In this document: one piece after another, positions 8,683-17,900 of the stretch | Layout: each line of letters starts with the position of its first letter | Numbering within the stretch: the first letter of the stretch is position 1 | From: Gemella cuniculi DSM 15828 | GTDB lineage: Bacteria; Bacillota; Bacilli; Staphylococcales; Gemellaceae | Length of the DNA stretch: 42,307 nucleotides | Direction: 5' to 3' | Assembly: GCF_000425665.1 (NCBI RefSeq) | Contig: NZ_AUDW01000027.1 | Span: 1 to 42,307 of the forward strand | The notes under the pieces: model-generated | What the model saw: only the letters and a program-made list of their open reading frames with translations | What the model was told of the DNA's origin: nothing | Databases searched by the model: none | Translations under genes and position numbers: made by a program

Positions 8683-9774
8683 ATGATTAACTTATTGCGT
8701 ATAGATTTTAAAAAAAACTATCCTTTTTATCTTTCACTAGTATTTTTTGTTTTCCCCTTTGTTTATACGATACAAGGTGATTATCCAAAATACATATTAC
8801 TACTAACTATACTTGCTATAATTTCATACTTAGCTATCTTACATACTAATAATAAATACCTCATTTTTATTCAATGGTTTTATTTAGTATTTTACATTGT
8901 CTATATGACTACTACACTGTTCCCGATGAATATGTTATTTAGTTTTTATCTTAGCAACCTTTTAGTATGGAGATTTCATGATAAGTATAACAGCTATAGA
9001 ACTATTAGCTTTTTCATCGCTATTAATTATATGATGATTTACATCGCAATTCTTGGTATTTCTATAGGTGATAAACTTATTATGTTTTGTTTTTATTTTA
9101 TTTGCCTTGCTACATATCTTTTCCAAAAACGAGGATATGAAAAAAGTATATTAAAAGAAGAACGTAATAAACACAATGAACATATTAATATACTCTTAGC
9201 CGAAAATGAACGTAATAGAATTAGTCGTGACCTCCATGATAGCATTGGGCATGTTTTTGTGATGTTAAAACTTAAAGCTGAACTTGCGGAAAAATTTTTA
9301 GAGAAAAACAATATTGATGCTGCAAAAAAAGAATTACTTGAAATTAGTGCAATTAGTAAAAAGTCTATGGATGACACTCGAGCTATAATTAATAAATTGA
9401 AACATAGAACTATAAAGGAAGAGTTAAATATTATAAAAGATATTATGGCTATGGCAAACATAGACTGTAAAATAAAAAATAATATTGATACTTCCGTCAC
9501 TCAACTTAATGAATGGTCAATTACTATGTTACTAAAAGAATTTGCTAATAATATTATTAAACATAGTAAATCAACGCAGTGCAGTATTATTTTAAATGAA
9601 GATACTCATAAATATGAGATTATATCTGTTGATAATGGAGTAGGTTTTGAAAATTTAACTGGTAATGAACTTAAATCTATTCGTGAAAGAATAAAAGTAC
9701 TGAATGGTAAAGTCGAAATTATCTCAAAAAAATCGCCTACAACCGTTCAAGCTACTATATTAAAAAGCTTGTAA
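8683..9774 (+). CDS. Sensor histidine kinase, NarL/DesK type
   Basis: A 363-residue kinase. Residues 1-150 contain four or five membrane helices with almost no extracellular domain, as in DesK- and LnrJ-like kinases that sense the membrane or membrane-active compounds. HisKA_3 follows, with the phosphorylated His185 in RISRDLHDSIGH. The HATPase_c domain has an N-box (LLKEFANNIIKHS) and a G1 box (VDNGVGF). The ATG at 8683 has AAGGAGG in front of it. The response regulator gene starts 12 bases after its stop. It probably controls the adjacent exporter, as usual for this gene order; the signal is unknown. Confidence 0.95.
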   Translation: MINLLRIDFKKNYPFYLSLVFFVFPFVYTIQGDYPKYILLLTILAIISYLAILHTNNKYLIFIQWFYLVFYIVYMTTTLFPMNMLFSFYLSNLLVWRFHDKYNSYRTISFFIAINYMMIYIAILGISIGDKLIMFCFYFICLATYLFQKRGYEKSILKEERNKHNEHINILLAENERNRISRDLHDSIGHVFVMLKLKAELAEKFLEKNNIDAAKKELLEISAISKKSMDDTRAIINKLKHRTIKEELNIIKDIMAMANIDCKIKNNIDTSVTQLNEWSITMLLKEFANNIIKHSKSTQCSIILNEDTHKYEIISVDNGVGFENLTGNELKSIRERIKVLNGKVEIISKKSPTTVQATILKSL

Positions 9775-9786
9775 AGGAGGCACTTT

Positions 9787-10386
9787 ATGAAATTACTTAT
9801 TGCTGAAGATCAAAGTATGCTTAGAGATGCAATGGCAAAACTTCTTCTTATGGAAGATGAAGTAGATACAGTAATGCAAGCACAAAATGGAAAAGAAGCT
9901 ATGAATATACTTGCTAATGAAAATATTGATGTTGCTATTTTGGATATAGAAATGCCTGAGGCAACTGGACTTGATGTATTAGCATGGGTTAGAAAAGAAA
10001 ATATTTCTACAAAAATAATTATAGTTACGACATTTAGAAGAACTGGATATTTTGAACGTGCTGTAAAAAATAATGTAGATGCTTATGTTCTCAAAGATCG
10101 AACTACTGAAGAACTTACGAAAACCATCGAAAATGTTCTTTCTAATCGTAAAGAATACTCTCCAGAATTAATGGAAAGTGTATTTTCAAATCCTAACCCT
10201 TTATCTAACCAAGAAATAATTTTATTAACAAAAATTAAAGGTGGTTTGTCTAATAAAGATATTGCTTCTGAATTATTTTTATCAGAAGGTACTACAAGGA
10301 ATTACATTTCAAATATACTTACTAAATTAAATTGCAAAAATCGTACAGAAGCAGTTAAAAAAGCAAATGAGGAGGGCTGGATATAA
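9787..10386 (+). CDS. Response regulator, NarL/FixJ family
   Basis: A 199-residue regulator with a receiver domain (acidic pair Glu7-Asp8, phospho-acceptor Asp53 in [12 protein letters not shown], conserved Thr in IIVTTF and Lys in YVLKD) and a C-terminal LuxR-type helix-turn-helix ([20 protein letters not shown], then [17 protein letters not shown]). It is the cognate partner of the kinase encoded upstream. The likely target is the exporter promoter near 6925-6933, by analogy with related systems. The ribosome binding site AAGGAGG overlaps the end of the kinase gene region. Confidence 0.96.
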   Translation: MKLLIAEDQSMLRDAMAKLLLMEDEVDTVMQAQNGKEAMNILANENIDVAILDIEMPEATGLDVLAWVRKENISTKIIIVTTFRRTGYFERAVKNNVDAYVLKDRTTEELTKTIENVLSNRKEYSPELMESVFSNPNPLSNQEIILLTKIKGGLSNKDIASELFLSEGTTRNYISNILTKLNCKNRTEAVKKANEEGWI

Positions 10387-10388
10387 AA

Positions 10389-10778
10389 ATGGATTTAAAT
10401 CAAAACAAAAACAACGGAAAAATTTTTATTAAAATATCCCTTGCAATCTCTATTGTGTACATAATATTTATTTGTTGTATTATTTTCTCTGCTATTTATA
10501 AAGCTCAGCATTCTAGTGATCCTAGTGCTGGTGCAGGTATAGGTTTGTTAATTGCATTTATGAGTTTTCATATTTTAGGAATTATTATTTCTACTATATT
10601 TAATTTTATAATTTCATTTAACAGTATAAACAGTAAGGTATTAATTATAATAACTATTATTTTATACGTTATATCAGGAATATTAGCAACTATTTTTATA
10701 AAATATGCATTCCTTACAGTAACTACACAGATAATTTTATTAATTGTAGCCTATTCAAAAGCTATTAAAAATTCATAA
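10389..10778 (+). CDS. Small four-helix membrane protein of unknown function
   Basis: The 129-residue product has a short charged N-terminus (about 13 residues, asparagine/lysine-rich) and four hydrophobic segments near residues 15-38, 46-72, 80-100 and 102-122. No family motif is recognised. The ATG at 10389 is two bases after the response regulator stop, with GAGGAGGG inside the regulator's last codons, so the two are translationally linked. The final gene before a strong terminator, it is probably an accessory membrane component of the exporter/two-component operon. Confidence 0.8.
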   Translation: MDLNQNKNNGKIFIKISLAISIVYIIFICCIIFSAIYKAQHSSDPSAGAGIGLLIAFMSFHILGIIISTIFNFIISFNSINSKVLIIITIILYVISGILATIFIKYAFLTVTTQIILLIVAYSKAIKNS

Positions 10779-10789
10779 AATATATTATT

Positions 10790-10836
10790 ATACTCTCCCA
10801 AAATTTATTATGATGTAAGGGAGAGTATTTATTATT
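10790..10836 (+). terminator. Terminator of the two-component operon
   Basis: ATACTCTCCC (10790-10799) pairs perfectly with GGGAGAGTAT (10819-10828) around a 19-base loop, followed by TTATTATTTTTT. It lies 12 bases after the membrane protein gene. Confidence 0.85.
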
Positions 10837-10958
10837 TTTTACACACTAATTCAAATAACTTTTAAAAAAATTCATTTCAAATATTATCATCTAAAATTAT
10901 GCTTATCAAATGTTTCTATTCATATGATATGCTGGAAAAATATTTTTATTAAATTTAT

Positions 10959-11384
10959 TTATAATATTTCTTCTGTTGGACGTTTTAAATTAACGATTTC
11001 ATCTTTTCTTTTGTAGTTCTATTCCTGTTCAATTTATCATATCTCCTACATATGGTTTGATCTTTTTTTAAGTTTATTTATCTTTCTTTTATATTTTTCT
11101 ACTGCATAATTTAAAATATTATCACAATCAACTTCTATTATTCGTTCAACAATTTCATCTACTTTCATGTAAACTAGCTACTAATTCGCCTGTATCATTA
11201 GCTAGTTTCCAGTTCTTTAAAATTGCAATCATAAATTTTTATTTCAAAACTATCCTCACTATATTTTATTATTGCTTTAAAATTATTATTCAAAGTAAAC
11301 TAATCCCTCTTCTGCCATTTCAAAGCCAATACTAAGTAATTTCTCAGATAATAATTTATATCTTTTTACTTGAAGTATTTTCAT
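10959..11384 (-). pseudogene. Decayed small gene, perhaps MmcQ/YjbR-like
   Basis: The minus strand from an ATG at 11384 encodes MKILQVKRYKLLSEKLLSIG and GFEMAEEGLVYFE, then needs frame changes to continue as NNNFKAIIKYSEDSFEIKIY, then ANDTGELVASLHE, then KVDEIVERIIEVDCDNILNY, and finishes with DEIVNLKRPTEEIL before TAA at 10959-10961. Each block looks coding but none is joined to the next without a frameshift. The order of blocks resembles the N-terminal part and the VVN(I/L)K ending of MmcQ/YjbR-family DNA-binding proteins, recalled from memory. It is clearly broken; the family is uncertain. Confidence 0.55.
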
Positions 11385-11399
11385 AAAATGCCTGCCGTA

Positions 11400-11437
11400 C
11401 ACAAATAAAAGGTATGGATAATTTTTACCCATACCTT
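11400..11437 (-). terminator. Terminator of the Gfo/Idh/MocA gene
   Basis: AAGGTATGG (11409-11417) pairs with CCATACCTT (11429-11437), with TTTTATTTGT following on the minus strand. It begins 8 bases after the oxidoreductase stop. Confidence 0.85.
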
Positions 11438-11445
11438 CTAATTTC

Positions 11446-12405
11446 TTATACTATTTGATATTTCATTGCTTTATCTAATACACTCATAACTATTAAACTA
11501 TGTTCTTTTTGTTTTTTAACAAATTCATAATCTTTATTTCTGAAAATTTCTACAAACTTTTTAAACTCAGCGTACATTCTGTGAGCATGTGAATTTTTAT
11601 TATCCTCTATTGTACTATCCTTCGTTTGAATACTATAATTAGGAACTTCGTTTGTTGGACCTATTACTTTGATTATTCCCCCATCCCCTTGAATATTTAC
11701 GTAACTGTTATTAAAAGTATCTTTTGCTGCAATACACACTGCTTTAAAATCTCTATATTGTAAAACTAAAATACCTGAGGTATCAATATCTTTAACTATG
11801 TTTGGATAATAACTAATATTATCTGGTTTCCCAAAAAGCCCTACTACAAAATGAATATTATAGATGTTCAAATCTCTCAAAACCCCACCACCCTGATTTT
11901 TATCAAAAACTGGTGCAATAATCCCTTCTTTAAAAGCCTCATATCTTGAAGAAAGTTGTGAATAATTGCATTCTATTAACCTCACATTTCCAATTTTAGA
12001 AAGATTATTTTTTATTTCTTTATAATTTTCCAAATATTGATTAGTTATAGCCTCAATCAAAATTAAATCTTTACTTTCTGCAAGCTCGAACAACTCCACC
12101 GCTTCTTCATATATTAGAGTAAATGGTTTTTCACAAATAACATTCTTATTAGCTTCCAGTGCTTTTTTCACCACATTGTAATGCATATTATTTGGAACTG
12201 CCACATAAATCGTATCAATCTCTTTATTATTCAAACATGTATCTATATCTGTGTATATTTTTTTTATTCCATATCTATTACTTAATTGCTTTAAGTTTTC
12301 CAAATTTCTAGCAACAATACCACAAAGACTAATTTCTGGAAGTTCATGTGCAAATGATAAAAAATCTTTTACAATTAAACCAGCACCTATAATACCTAAT
12401 TTCAT
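11446..12405 (-). CDS. Gfo/Idh/MocA family oxidoreductase
   Basis: A 319-residue NAD(P)-dependent sugar or cyclitol dehydrogenase-like protein. The N-terminal Rossmann fold starts MKLGIIGAGLIVKDFL, followed by the IDTIYVAVPNNMHY segment and the conserved CEKPFT (Glu-Lys-Pro) motif that contacts the cofactor and substrate. The C-terminal GFO_IDH_MocA domain contains GGGVLRDLNIYNIHFV, where the histidine and preceding polar residues correspond to the catalytic region. The ATG at 12405 has AAAGGAGAA upstream. It stands alone between a dead gene and the large helicase, with its own terminator, so the substrate cannot be inferred from context. Confidence 0.92.
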   Translation of the reverse strand: MKLGIIGAGLIVKDFLSFAHELPEISLCGIVARNLENLKQLSNRYGIKKIYTDIDTCLNNKEIDTIYVAVPNNMHYNVVKKALEANKNVICEKPFTLIYEEAVELFELAESKDLILIEAITNQYLENYKEIKNNLSKIGNVRLIECNYSQLSSRYEAFKEGIIAPVFDKNQGGGVLRDLNIYNIHFVVGLFGKPDNISYYPNIVKDIDTSGILVLQYRDFKAVCIAAKDTFNNSYVNIQGDGGIIKVIGPTNEVPNYSIQTKDSTIEDNKNSHAHRMYAEFKKFVEIFRNKDYEFVKKQKEHSLIVMSVLDKAMKYQIV

Positions 12406-12483
12406 TATAATTCTCCTTTATTATAAAAAATTTTATACTATAATAATTATAGCTTTTAAGAACATTATCTGCAAATAATAATG

Positions 12484-12525
12484 TCGTAAAAATAGATTAG
12501 CTAAAATATAATTTTAGCTAATCTA
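12484..12525 (-). terminator. Long perfect hairpin, probably the helicase gene terminator
   Basis: A 15-bp perfect stem (12493-12507 with 12511-12525) closes on a 3-base loop and is followed by TATTTTTACG on the minus strand. It lies about 115 bases downstream of the helicase stop and 80 bases upstream of the oxidoreductase start. Confidence 0.7.
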
Positions 12526-12641
12526 CATACTAAAAACGTTAGTTAAATAAACATTAAACATTTTTTATTCTTTTATCTATTTTAAAGAAAATCTATTAAT
12601 CAACAAAGATCTTCGTATGAAATCAAATAAAAATTTCTTTT

Positions 12642-15600
12642 TTATAAACTATTTAAATATTTAAGTAATTTTTGTTGTTCTTGTTTTTTATTTTCATACC
12701 AATCTAAGCCCCATATCCTGTATACATTCCATCCCATTCTTTGTAAAACGTTAGGAATTAATCTATATTTATCCCTCGTAGTGCTTAATTTTTTTAAATG
12801 ATTATTATCTAACAATATAGCACATAAATATTTATCATTGTTCTTAAGATCAACCACTGCTAATGGAATATTAAAATCTGAAGCCCCTAAATTTAGCTTT
12901 GTAGCATAACCATTTTTATTTAAAAATTCCGCTAATTGTCTTTCCAAAGCATCACCTTTGTTAACCATACTCTCTTTTACATTTGGCAAAGATATCATAC
13001 CTTTATTTGCAAATTCGATAAATTTTCTTAATCCTATAACTCCCTCTTGAGTTCTTGCAGTTATTTTAATATCATCGTACATTATAGATGAAAATAGTAC
13101 CATCTCTTTTCTTGCACGTGAAACTGCAACATTCAAGCGTCGCCATCCTCCTTTTTTAGCTAATGGTCCAAAATTCTGATAGAATTTTTCATTTTCATCC
13201 TTCCCATAAGTAACAGAAAATAATATAACATCTCTCTCATCACCTTGAACATTTTCTAAATTTTTTATAAAAATCGGTTCATGCATCTTATTAGCAATCT
13301 TTTCTAATTCTAAATTTTTAGAAAATCTTTCCTGGAGTAAATCATCAATTAATATTTGTTGTGGAAGGTTAAAGGTAACCACCCCTATACTATTTTTATT
13401 CTCATCTTCACTAGTTAATCTTCTCACTATTTCATTTACAATTTCTTCTGCCTCTTTCAGATTAGTTCTAGTTTTTCCTCTATCATAAATCCCATCATTT
13501 ACATAGTTAAATTTAACTTTTGATTTTGTGTCATTTGGAGACGGGAATGTTATCATCTTGTTTTTGTAATACATTTGATTTGAAAATGCTATTAAACTTT
13601 CACTTTGTGAACGGTAATGACATTTCAAATATTTTTGTGGCATATTAACAGCTAAACAATCTTCCAACAAACTTTCTAAATCTTCCACATGAAGATTATC
13701 CTCATCCTCCTTATTAGTAGAGAAGAAAGAGGTTGGTGGCATTTGCTTTGGATCTCCTACAATAACACAGTTTTCTGCTCTTGACATAGCTCCCACTGCT
13801 ATACTAGTTTTAATCTGTGAGGCTTCATCGAATATAACCAAGTCAAATTTAGGAAAATCTAAATCTATATATTGAGCAACAGATAAAGGACTCATAAGCA
13901 TGCATGGTGCTAATTTTTTTATTACTGTACCATTTTCTTTAAACAATGTTCGTATAGAAGTTCCTCTTCCCTTACTTTGAATTATTCTATTTATATTAGC
14001 TAACTGTTTTGCCTCTTCATCACTGCAATATTTTGAATTTGGAATTTGCTCTTGTAATTTTCTTAAAACTTGTTCTTGACTCAATTGTTCATACTTATCT
14101 ACGAGTCTATTATACTCCTCGATTTTTTTATTTGTTGATAGTCCACTAAATTTTGATAGTGCCGATACTTCTTTTGTAAAATACATTATAAAACTTTTGG
14201 CTATACTTTTTAAATATTCTTTTTCTAATAATTTTATATCGTATTTCTCATCTAATTTAGAATTTTCTAATCTATTAAACAGATTTGAAGAAATATTTTC
14301 TAAATTATCCTTTTCAAGATTTTCCACAATCTCACAAAATTTCGACCAATTTCTCCACTCATCTATATTAGTTTTCCAGATAGAACACATATCTAACAAG
14401 TTTCTATAATAATCTTCTTTTAATTCTTTTTTTTCCAATCCTACTAATTTTGTCAATAAATCTATTTGGCTATTTACTTTATCCCGATTAATTTTAATCT
14501 CTTTAAATTTTTCTAATTTATACTCTTTTAGTAATTTTATACACTCTAAAATATCATCTATACTCAAATCCTCATTATCATTTAGAATATCTACAATTTC
14601 ATATAGTTCATAAATGGATTTCGAATCAGTAACTTTCAAGTCTAAACCTATAATATCTTCTAGTATATCTTTACACTCTATAGAATATTCTTGTAATTTA
14701 TTTATTTTTTCCATCTCTTCATTTGCTACTTCCCCAGTCACAATAAAATCATTTCTTGTATAACTGTTTAATGGGCGTAACGCTTTATTTATCTTTCTAT
14801 TTTTAAATAAAAATTTTTCTTTAGCTTCCAAGAATGCCTGTTTTATTTCTCTTAGTTCAATATTTTCAATATTATTTACATAACGTTGCAATAATTCTAT
14901 TCTATTTTTATTGTATTCTTTTTCTTTGCTAACATAGCTTTTTACTACATCTTGTATCTTTTTGTCAGTTATTTTTTTTAGTATATCTCTGTCAAGATTT
15001 TTCAAATAATTAATTTCTAGCATGGATAACTTATTATAAAGTTTTTCTTTTTTTGTACCTAATAATTGATACAGTTCTCTATTTTGTTCAATTTCTTTTA
15101 AAAATTTTGATAAATCCAATTCCAAATTTGATATTAAATTTATTAATTCATCTTTTTTATGAATTTCATATCCTGATTTTTTAAAATCCCTTAACGGATG
15201 TTCTCCAATACCATAACCTAAATTTTCCCCTGCTGCAATCAAATAGCGAACCATCTCCAGTGAATTTTCCCATTTATCTAAATCAAATTCTCTTAATTGA
15301 TTATCTGTAAAACTAAATACTGCACTAACATCACTCATCTGTTCATATAAAAGTACCATATCATAAATAGAAAAACCATTTTTTCTCACTTTATGCAATT
15401 CATCTATGATAGTATTTAATCCTACTTTTATACTTTGAATTTTATTAGTAGTTCTATCATATTCTTTTGTCTCAATAATGTTTTGTAAATTTAAATTATT
15501 TTCTAATTTTTCTAATACTACCCTTTTTTGTGTTTTGTTAGAATGCAACTCCAAACAAAAATCATTTAGTTTTATCTTACTAAGTCTATCATACACAACA

Positions 15601-17798
15601 TTTAATGCTGCCATTTTCTCTGCAACAAAAAGAACAGATTGTCCCTGAGCAAGTGCATTAGCAATCATGTTAGTAATAGTTTGAGATTTCCCTGTTCCGG
15701 GAGGTCCATGTAAAACAAAACTTTCTCCACCGGCTGCCTCTATTATTGAAAGCAACTGACTAGAATCTATACTTGATGGTATTGTTAAATTAGAAACATT
15801 TATATTATCTAATTCTTTTTCCTCTATTTCTTTTTCCGAATAATTTCTATATCGGCCATTAACTAGTGCATTAACTACCTTATTTTCTGTTAACTTCTCA
15901 AATCTAGAGTTCAAATCATTCCACATGACAAATTGACTGAACGAAAAATTTCCTAACACTGCAATTTCATTAACAGTCCACCCTTTATAGTTCATTATCC
16001 TTTTTCGTATAGAATTAAATATCAAAGGTAAATTAACACCAGAATCATCTTCTGGCAGTGGATTTAAACCAGATATTACCAAATTAAATCGTTGTCTAAG
16101 AAATTCAAGTAATGTAATATTCATTTGTGCATCTTCATCTCTTATAGATAATTGATAATTATTATTAGATTTTCTAATTAATTCAACCGGAACCAATACT
16201 AGTGGGGCTAAACGAGTTACAACATCTCCATTATTATCCCTTGAATCTTTATCATCAATCCATTTTAAAAATCCCATAGCCAAAAATAGAGAACTCGCTC
16301 CAGTTTCTTCAATTGATCTCTGTGTTTCTCTATATATAAATTTCAACGTTTTTTCCAATTCATCTTTTTCTAAAAATGTTCTTATTCTTTTTGATTTAAA
16401 TTCATTTTGGCTAATCTTATCAATAAATTCTTTGTACGATTCTATATCAATTATATCGTTCTTTTGTTTCTTTAACATCCAATCATTTACTACTTCTTTT
16501 ATATCAAATATTTCTCCATCTGCTAATGCATCTTCTAATTTTGAAATATCTGAATTAAATATTTGTATACTCTTTAAACTAGGTCTGAAAGAAATAAGTG
16601 AATTTCTTTTAGTTAAATCCAACATATTTTTCATCCAAATTTCTTTTTTATCAACATCTTTTTTTGCTGTAGTATCTAAGTAGTATTCTTCTATTGTCTT
16701 TAACAAAACACCTTTTTCTTCACTATCTTCTGCTAAACCATAATCTTTTAGCTTGATTTCTCCATTATCAAAAACTTTAATTGGCATAGGTCGTATACCA
16801 AAAAAGTGTGTTCTTTTTATATCTATTGCATAAGAAAATTTCAAATCTTCTAGGTTCCCCAGACCTTTTCTTACGGCTTGCTCAAATGTTTTATCAGAAT
16901 TACTGTTAAGATAAGTTGATTCAAGTATCTCAATATCATTAATACCTGTCGCTATTCTTTTTTCTATTTCCGATTTTTGTTCAATGCGATTTATATCAAA
17001 AGTATTTTCTTCTAACCAAACTCCGACAAATGCATGACCATCTACTACAAGAATAATCGGATTTAATCCACATGCTTCTGCAACTGATGCATATAGAGTA
17101 GACATCTCTATACAATTTCCCATTTTTGCTGATAAAACCTCTTCTGGAGTTCTCACTCTCTGTCCGATAGTATCAAATCCTGCTGGAATTTCTGCATAAA
17201 AAATATTCTGTTCATATATTGCAGAATATATAGCAGCCATCTGTTCACGTACCCTATTTTTATCTCCTGTTTGATATCCAGTTATAGAATTATTCCCAGT
17301 ATTTTCTTTTAATATTTGTGATACACGTGGTAGTAATTCTACAACTTTTGGTATATTAGGAAGTACGAAACTAGCTATACTCTCGGGATATATTCTACCT
17401 ACCCAATAATTCGTAGGCAAAATTGGCAAGTCGCTAATCTCTCTTACATTTAATTCTTCATTTTCTGATTTAACTTCTATTATCATCCTATCAGTTATTG
17501 TCTCTGTTAAATCAAATAATTCCCTATAACTTATTTCTAATTCCGGTTCTACTTCTAATATCTCTCCAGAATCTAAGCTATCTATTATCTTTGTATAATT
17601 AGAAATATACTCAAAATCAAAACTTATATCCAGTTTCAAATTTTCAATTTTTTCTTTACTGTTGTTTATTAACCTTATACTTCTTATTAAAGGAAAGTTA
17701 CTCTTTATAAAAGAGTAACTGACTACGCCTATACTCTCATTTTCTATAACAAATTTCTTTTTTAATTCAGGATAAACAAGATTATTATTCTCCTTCAT
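12642..17798 (-). CDS. DUF4011 superfamily 1 helicase with Vsr/MTES_1575-like C-terminus (Hhe-like)
   Basis: A 1718-residue multidomain protein. Residues 1-380 contain a transglutaminase-like segment with Cys at about 230 (MGNCIEMSTLYAS) and His at about 256 (VDGHAFVGVW). A DUF4011 domain begins near 385 (WMKNMLDLTKRNSLISFRPS). The SF1 helicase has Walker A HGPPGTGKSQTITN (about 696-709), a long coiled-coil insert (about 780-1230), Walker B IFDEASQI (about 1324), GDPKQMPPTSFF, HYRSQSESL, the NVQGDERDVILFSVTYG motif and NVAVSRARKEM. Residues about 1617-1719 resemble the MTES_1575/Vsr nuclease fold, ending MGWNVYRIWGLDWYENK, but the expected acidic catalytic residues are replaced. The ATG at 17798 is preferred to the adjacent GTG at 17801 because AGGAG then sits 7 bases away. 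DUF4011-helicase-Vsr proteins are known as the Hhe antiphage type; no partner gene is adjacent. Confidence 0.85.
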   Translation of the reverse strand: MKENNNLVYPELKKKFVIENESIGVVSYSFIKSNFPLIRSIRLINNSKEKIENLKLDISFDFEYISNYTKIIDSLDSGEILEVEPELEISYRELFDLTETITDRMIIEVKSENEELNVREISDLPILPTNYWVGRIYPESIASFVLPNIPKVVELLPRVSQILKENTGNNSITGYQTGDKNRVREQMAAIYSAIYEQNIFYAEIPAGFDTIGQRVRTPEEVLSAKMGNCIEMSTLYASVAEACGLNPIILVVDGHAFVGVWLEENTFDINRIEQKSEIEKRIATGINDIEILESTYLNSNSDKTFEQAVRKGLGNLEDLKFSYAIDIKRTHFFGIRPMPIKVFDNGEIKLKDYGLAEDSEEKGVLLKTIEEYYLDTTAKKDVDKKEIWMKNMLDLTKRNSLISFRPSLKSIQIFNSDISKLEDALADGEIFDIKEVVNDWMLKKQKNDIIDIESYKEFIDKISQNEFKSKRIRTFLEKDELEKTLKFIYRETQRSIEETGASSLFLAMGFLKWIDDKDSRDNNGDVVTRLAPLVLVPVELIRKSNNNYQLSIRDEDAQMNITLLEFLRQRFNLVISGLNPLPEDDSGVNLPLIFNSIRKRIMNYKGWTVNEIAVLGNFSFSQFVMWNDLNSRFEKLTENKVVNALVNGRYRNYSEKEIEEKELDNINVSNLTIPSSIDSSQLLSIIEAAGGESFVLHGPPGTGKSQTITNMIANALAQGQSVLFVAEKMAALNVVYDRLSKIKLNDFCLELHSNKTQKRVVLEKLENNLNLQNIIETKEYDRTTNKIQSIKVGLNTIIDELHKVRKNGFSIYDMVLLYEQMSDVSAVFSFTDNQLREFDLDKWENSLEMVRYLIAAGENLGYGIGEHPLRDFKKSGYEIHKKDELINLISNLELDLSKFLKEIEQNRELYQLLGTKKEKLYNKLSMLEINYLKNLDRDILKKITDKKIQDVVKSYVSKEKEYNKNRIELLQRYVNNIENIELREIKQAFLEAKEKFLFKNRKINKALRPLNSYTRNDFIVTGEVANEEMEKINKLQEYSIECKDILEDIIGLDLKVTDSKSIYELYEIVDILNDNEDLSIDDILECIKLLKEYKLEKFKEIKINRDKVNSQIDLLTKLVGLEKKELKEDYYRNLLDMCSIWKTNIDEWRNWSKFCEIVENLEKDNLENISSNLFNRLENSKLDEKYDIKLLEKEYLKSIAKSFIMYFTKEVSALSKFSGLSTNKKIEEYNRLVDKYEQLSQEQVLRKLQEQIPNSKYCSDEEAKQLANINRIIQSKGRGTSIRTLFKENGTVIKKLAPCMLMSPLSVAQYIDLDFPKFDLVIFDEASQIKTSIAVGAMSRAENCVIVGDPKQMPPTSFFSTNKEDEDNLHVEDLESLLEDCLAVNMPQKYLKCHYRSQSESLIAFSNQMYYKNKMITFPSPNDTKSKVKFNYVNDGIYDRGKTRTNLKEAEEIVNEIVRRLTSEDENKNSIGVVTFNLPQQILIDDLLQERFSKNLELEKIANKMHEPIFIKNLENVQGDERDVILFSVTYGKDENEKFYQNFGPLAKKGGWRRLNVAVSRARKEMVLFSSIMYDDIKITARTQEGVIGLRKFIEFANKGMISLPNVKESMVNKGDALERQLAEFLNKNGYATKLNLGASDFNIPLAVVDLKNNDKYLCAILLDNNHLKKLSTTRDKYRLIPNVLQRMGWNVYRIWGLDWYENKKQEQQKLLKYLNSL

Positions 17799-17828
17799 CA
17801 CATTTCTCCTTTAGTTATATTTATGTTG

Positions 17829-17834
17829 ATTATA
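17829..17834 (-). promoter_or_regulatory. Extended -10 promoter of the helicase gene
   Basis: On the minus strand TGATATAAT (TATAAT at 17834-17829) lies about 30 bases before the ATG at 17798. The -35 region is weak (TTTAAT). It follows directly after the dedA terminator, so the helicase is likely to be transcribed separately from dedA. Confidence 0.5.
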
Positions 17835-17855
17835 TCATATTATGTCTAAATATTA

Positions 17856-17894
17856 AAAAACTTTATTAAACAATAATTGTTTAATAAAGTTTTT
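17856..17894 (-). terminator. Bidirectional-looking terminator after dedA
   Basis: A perfect 17-bp stem (17856-17872 with 17878-17894) around a 5-base loop begins just beyond the dedA stop at 17901 and carries T-runs on both strands. It separates dedA from the helicase gene. Confidence 0.8.
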
Positions 17895-17900
17895 ATTTAT

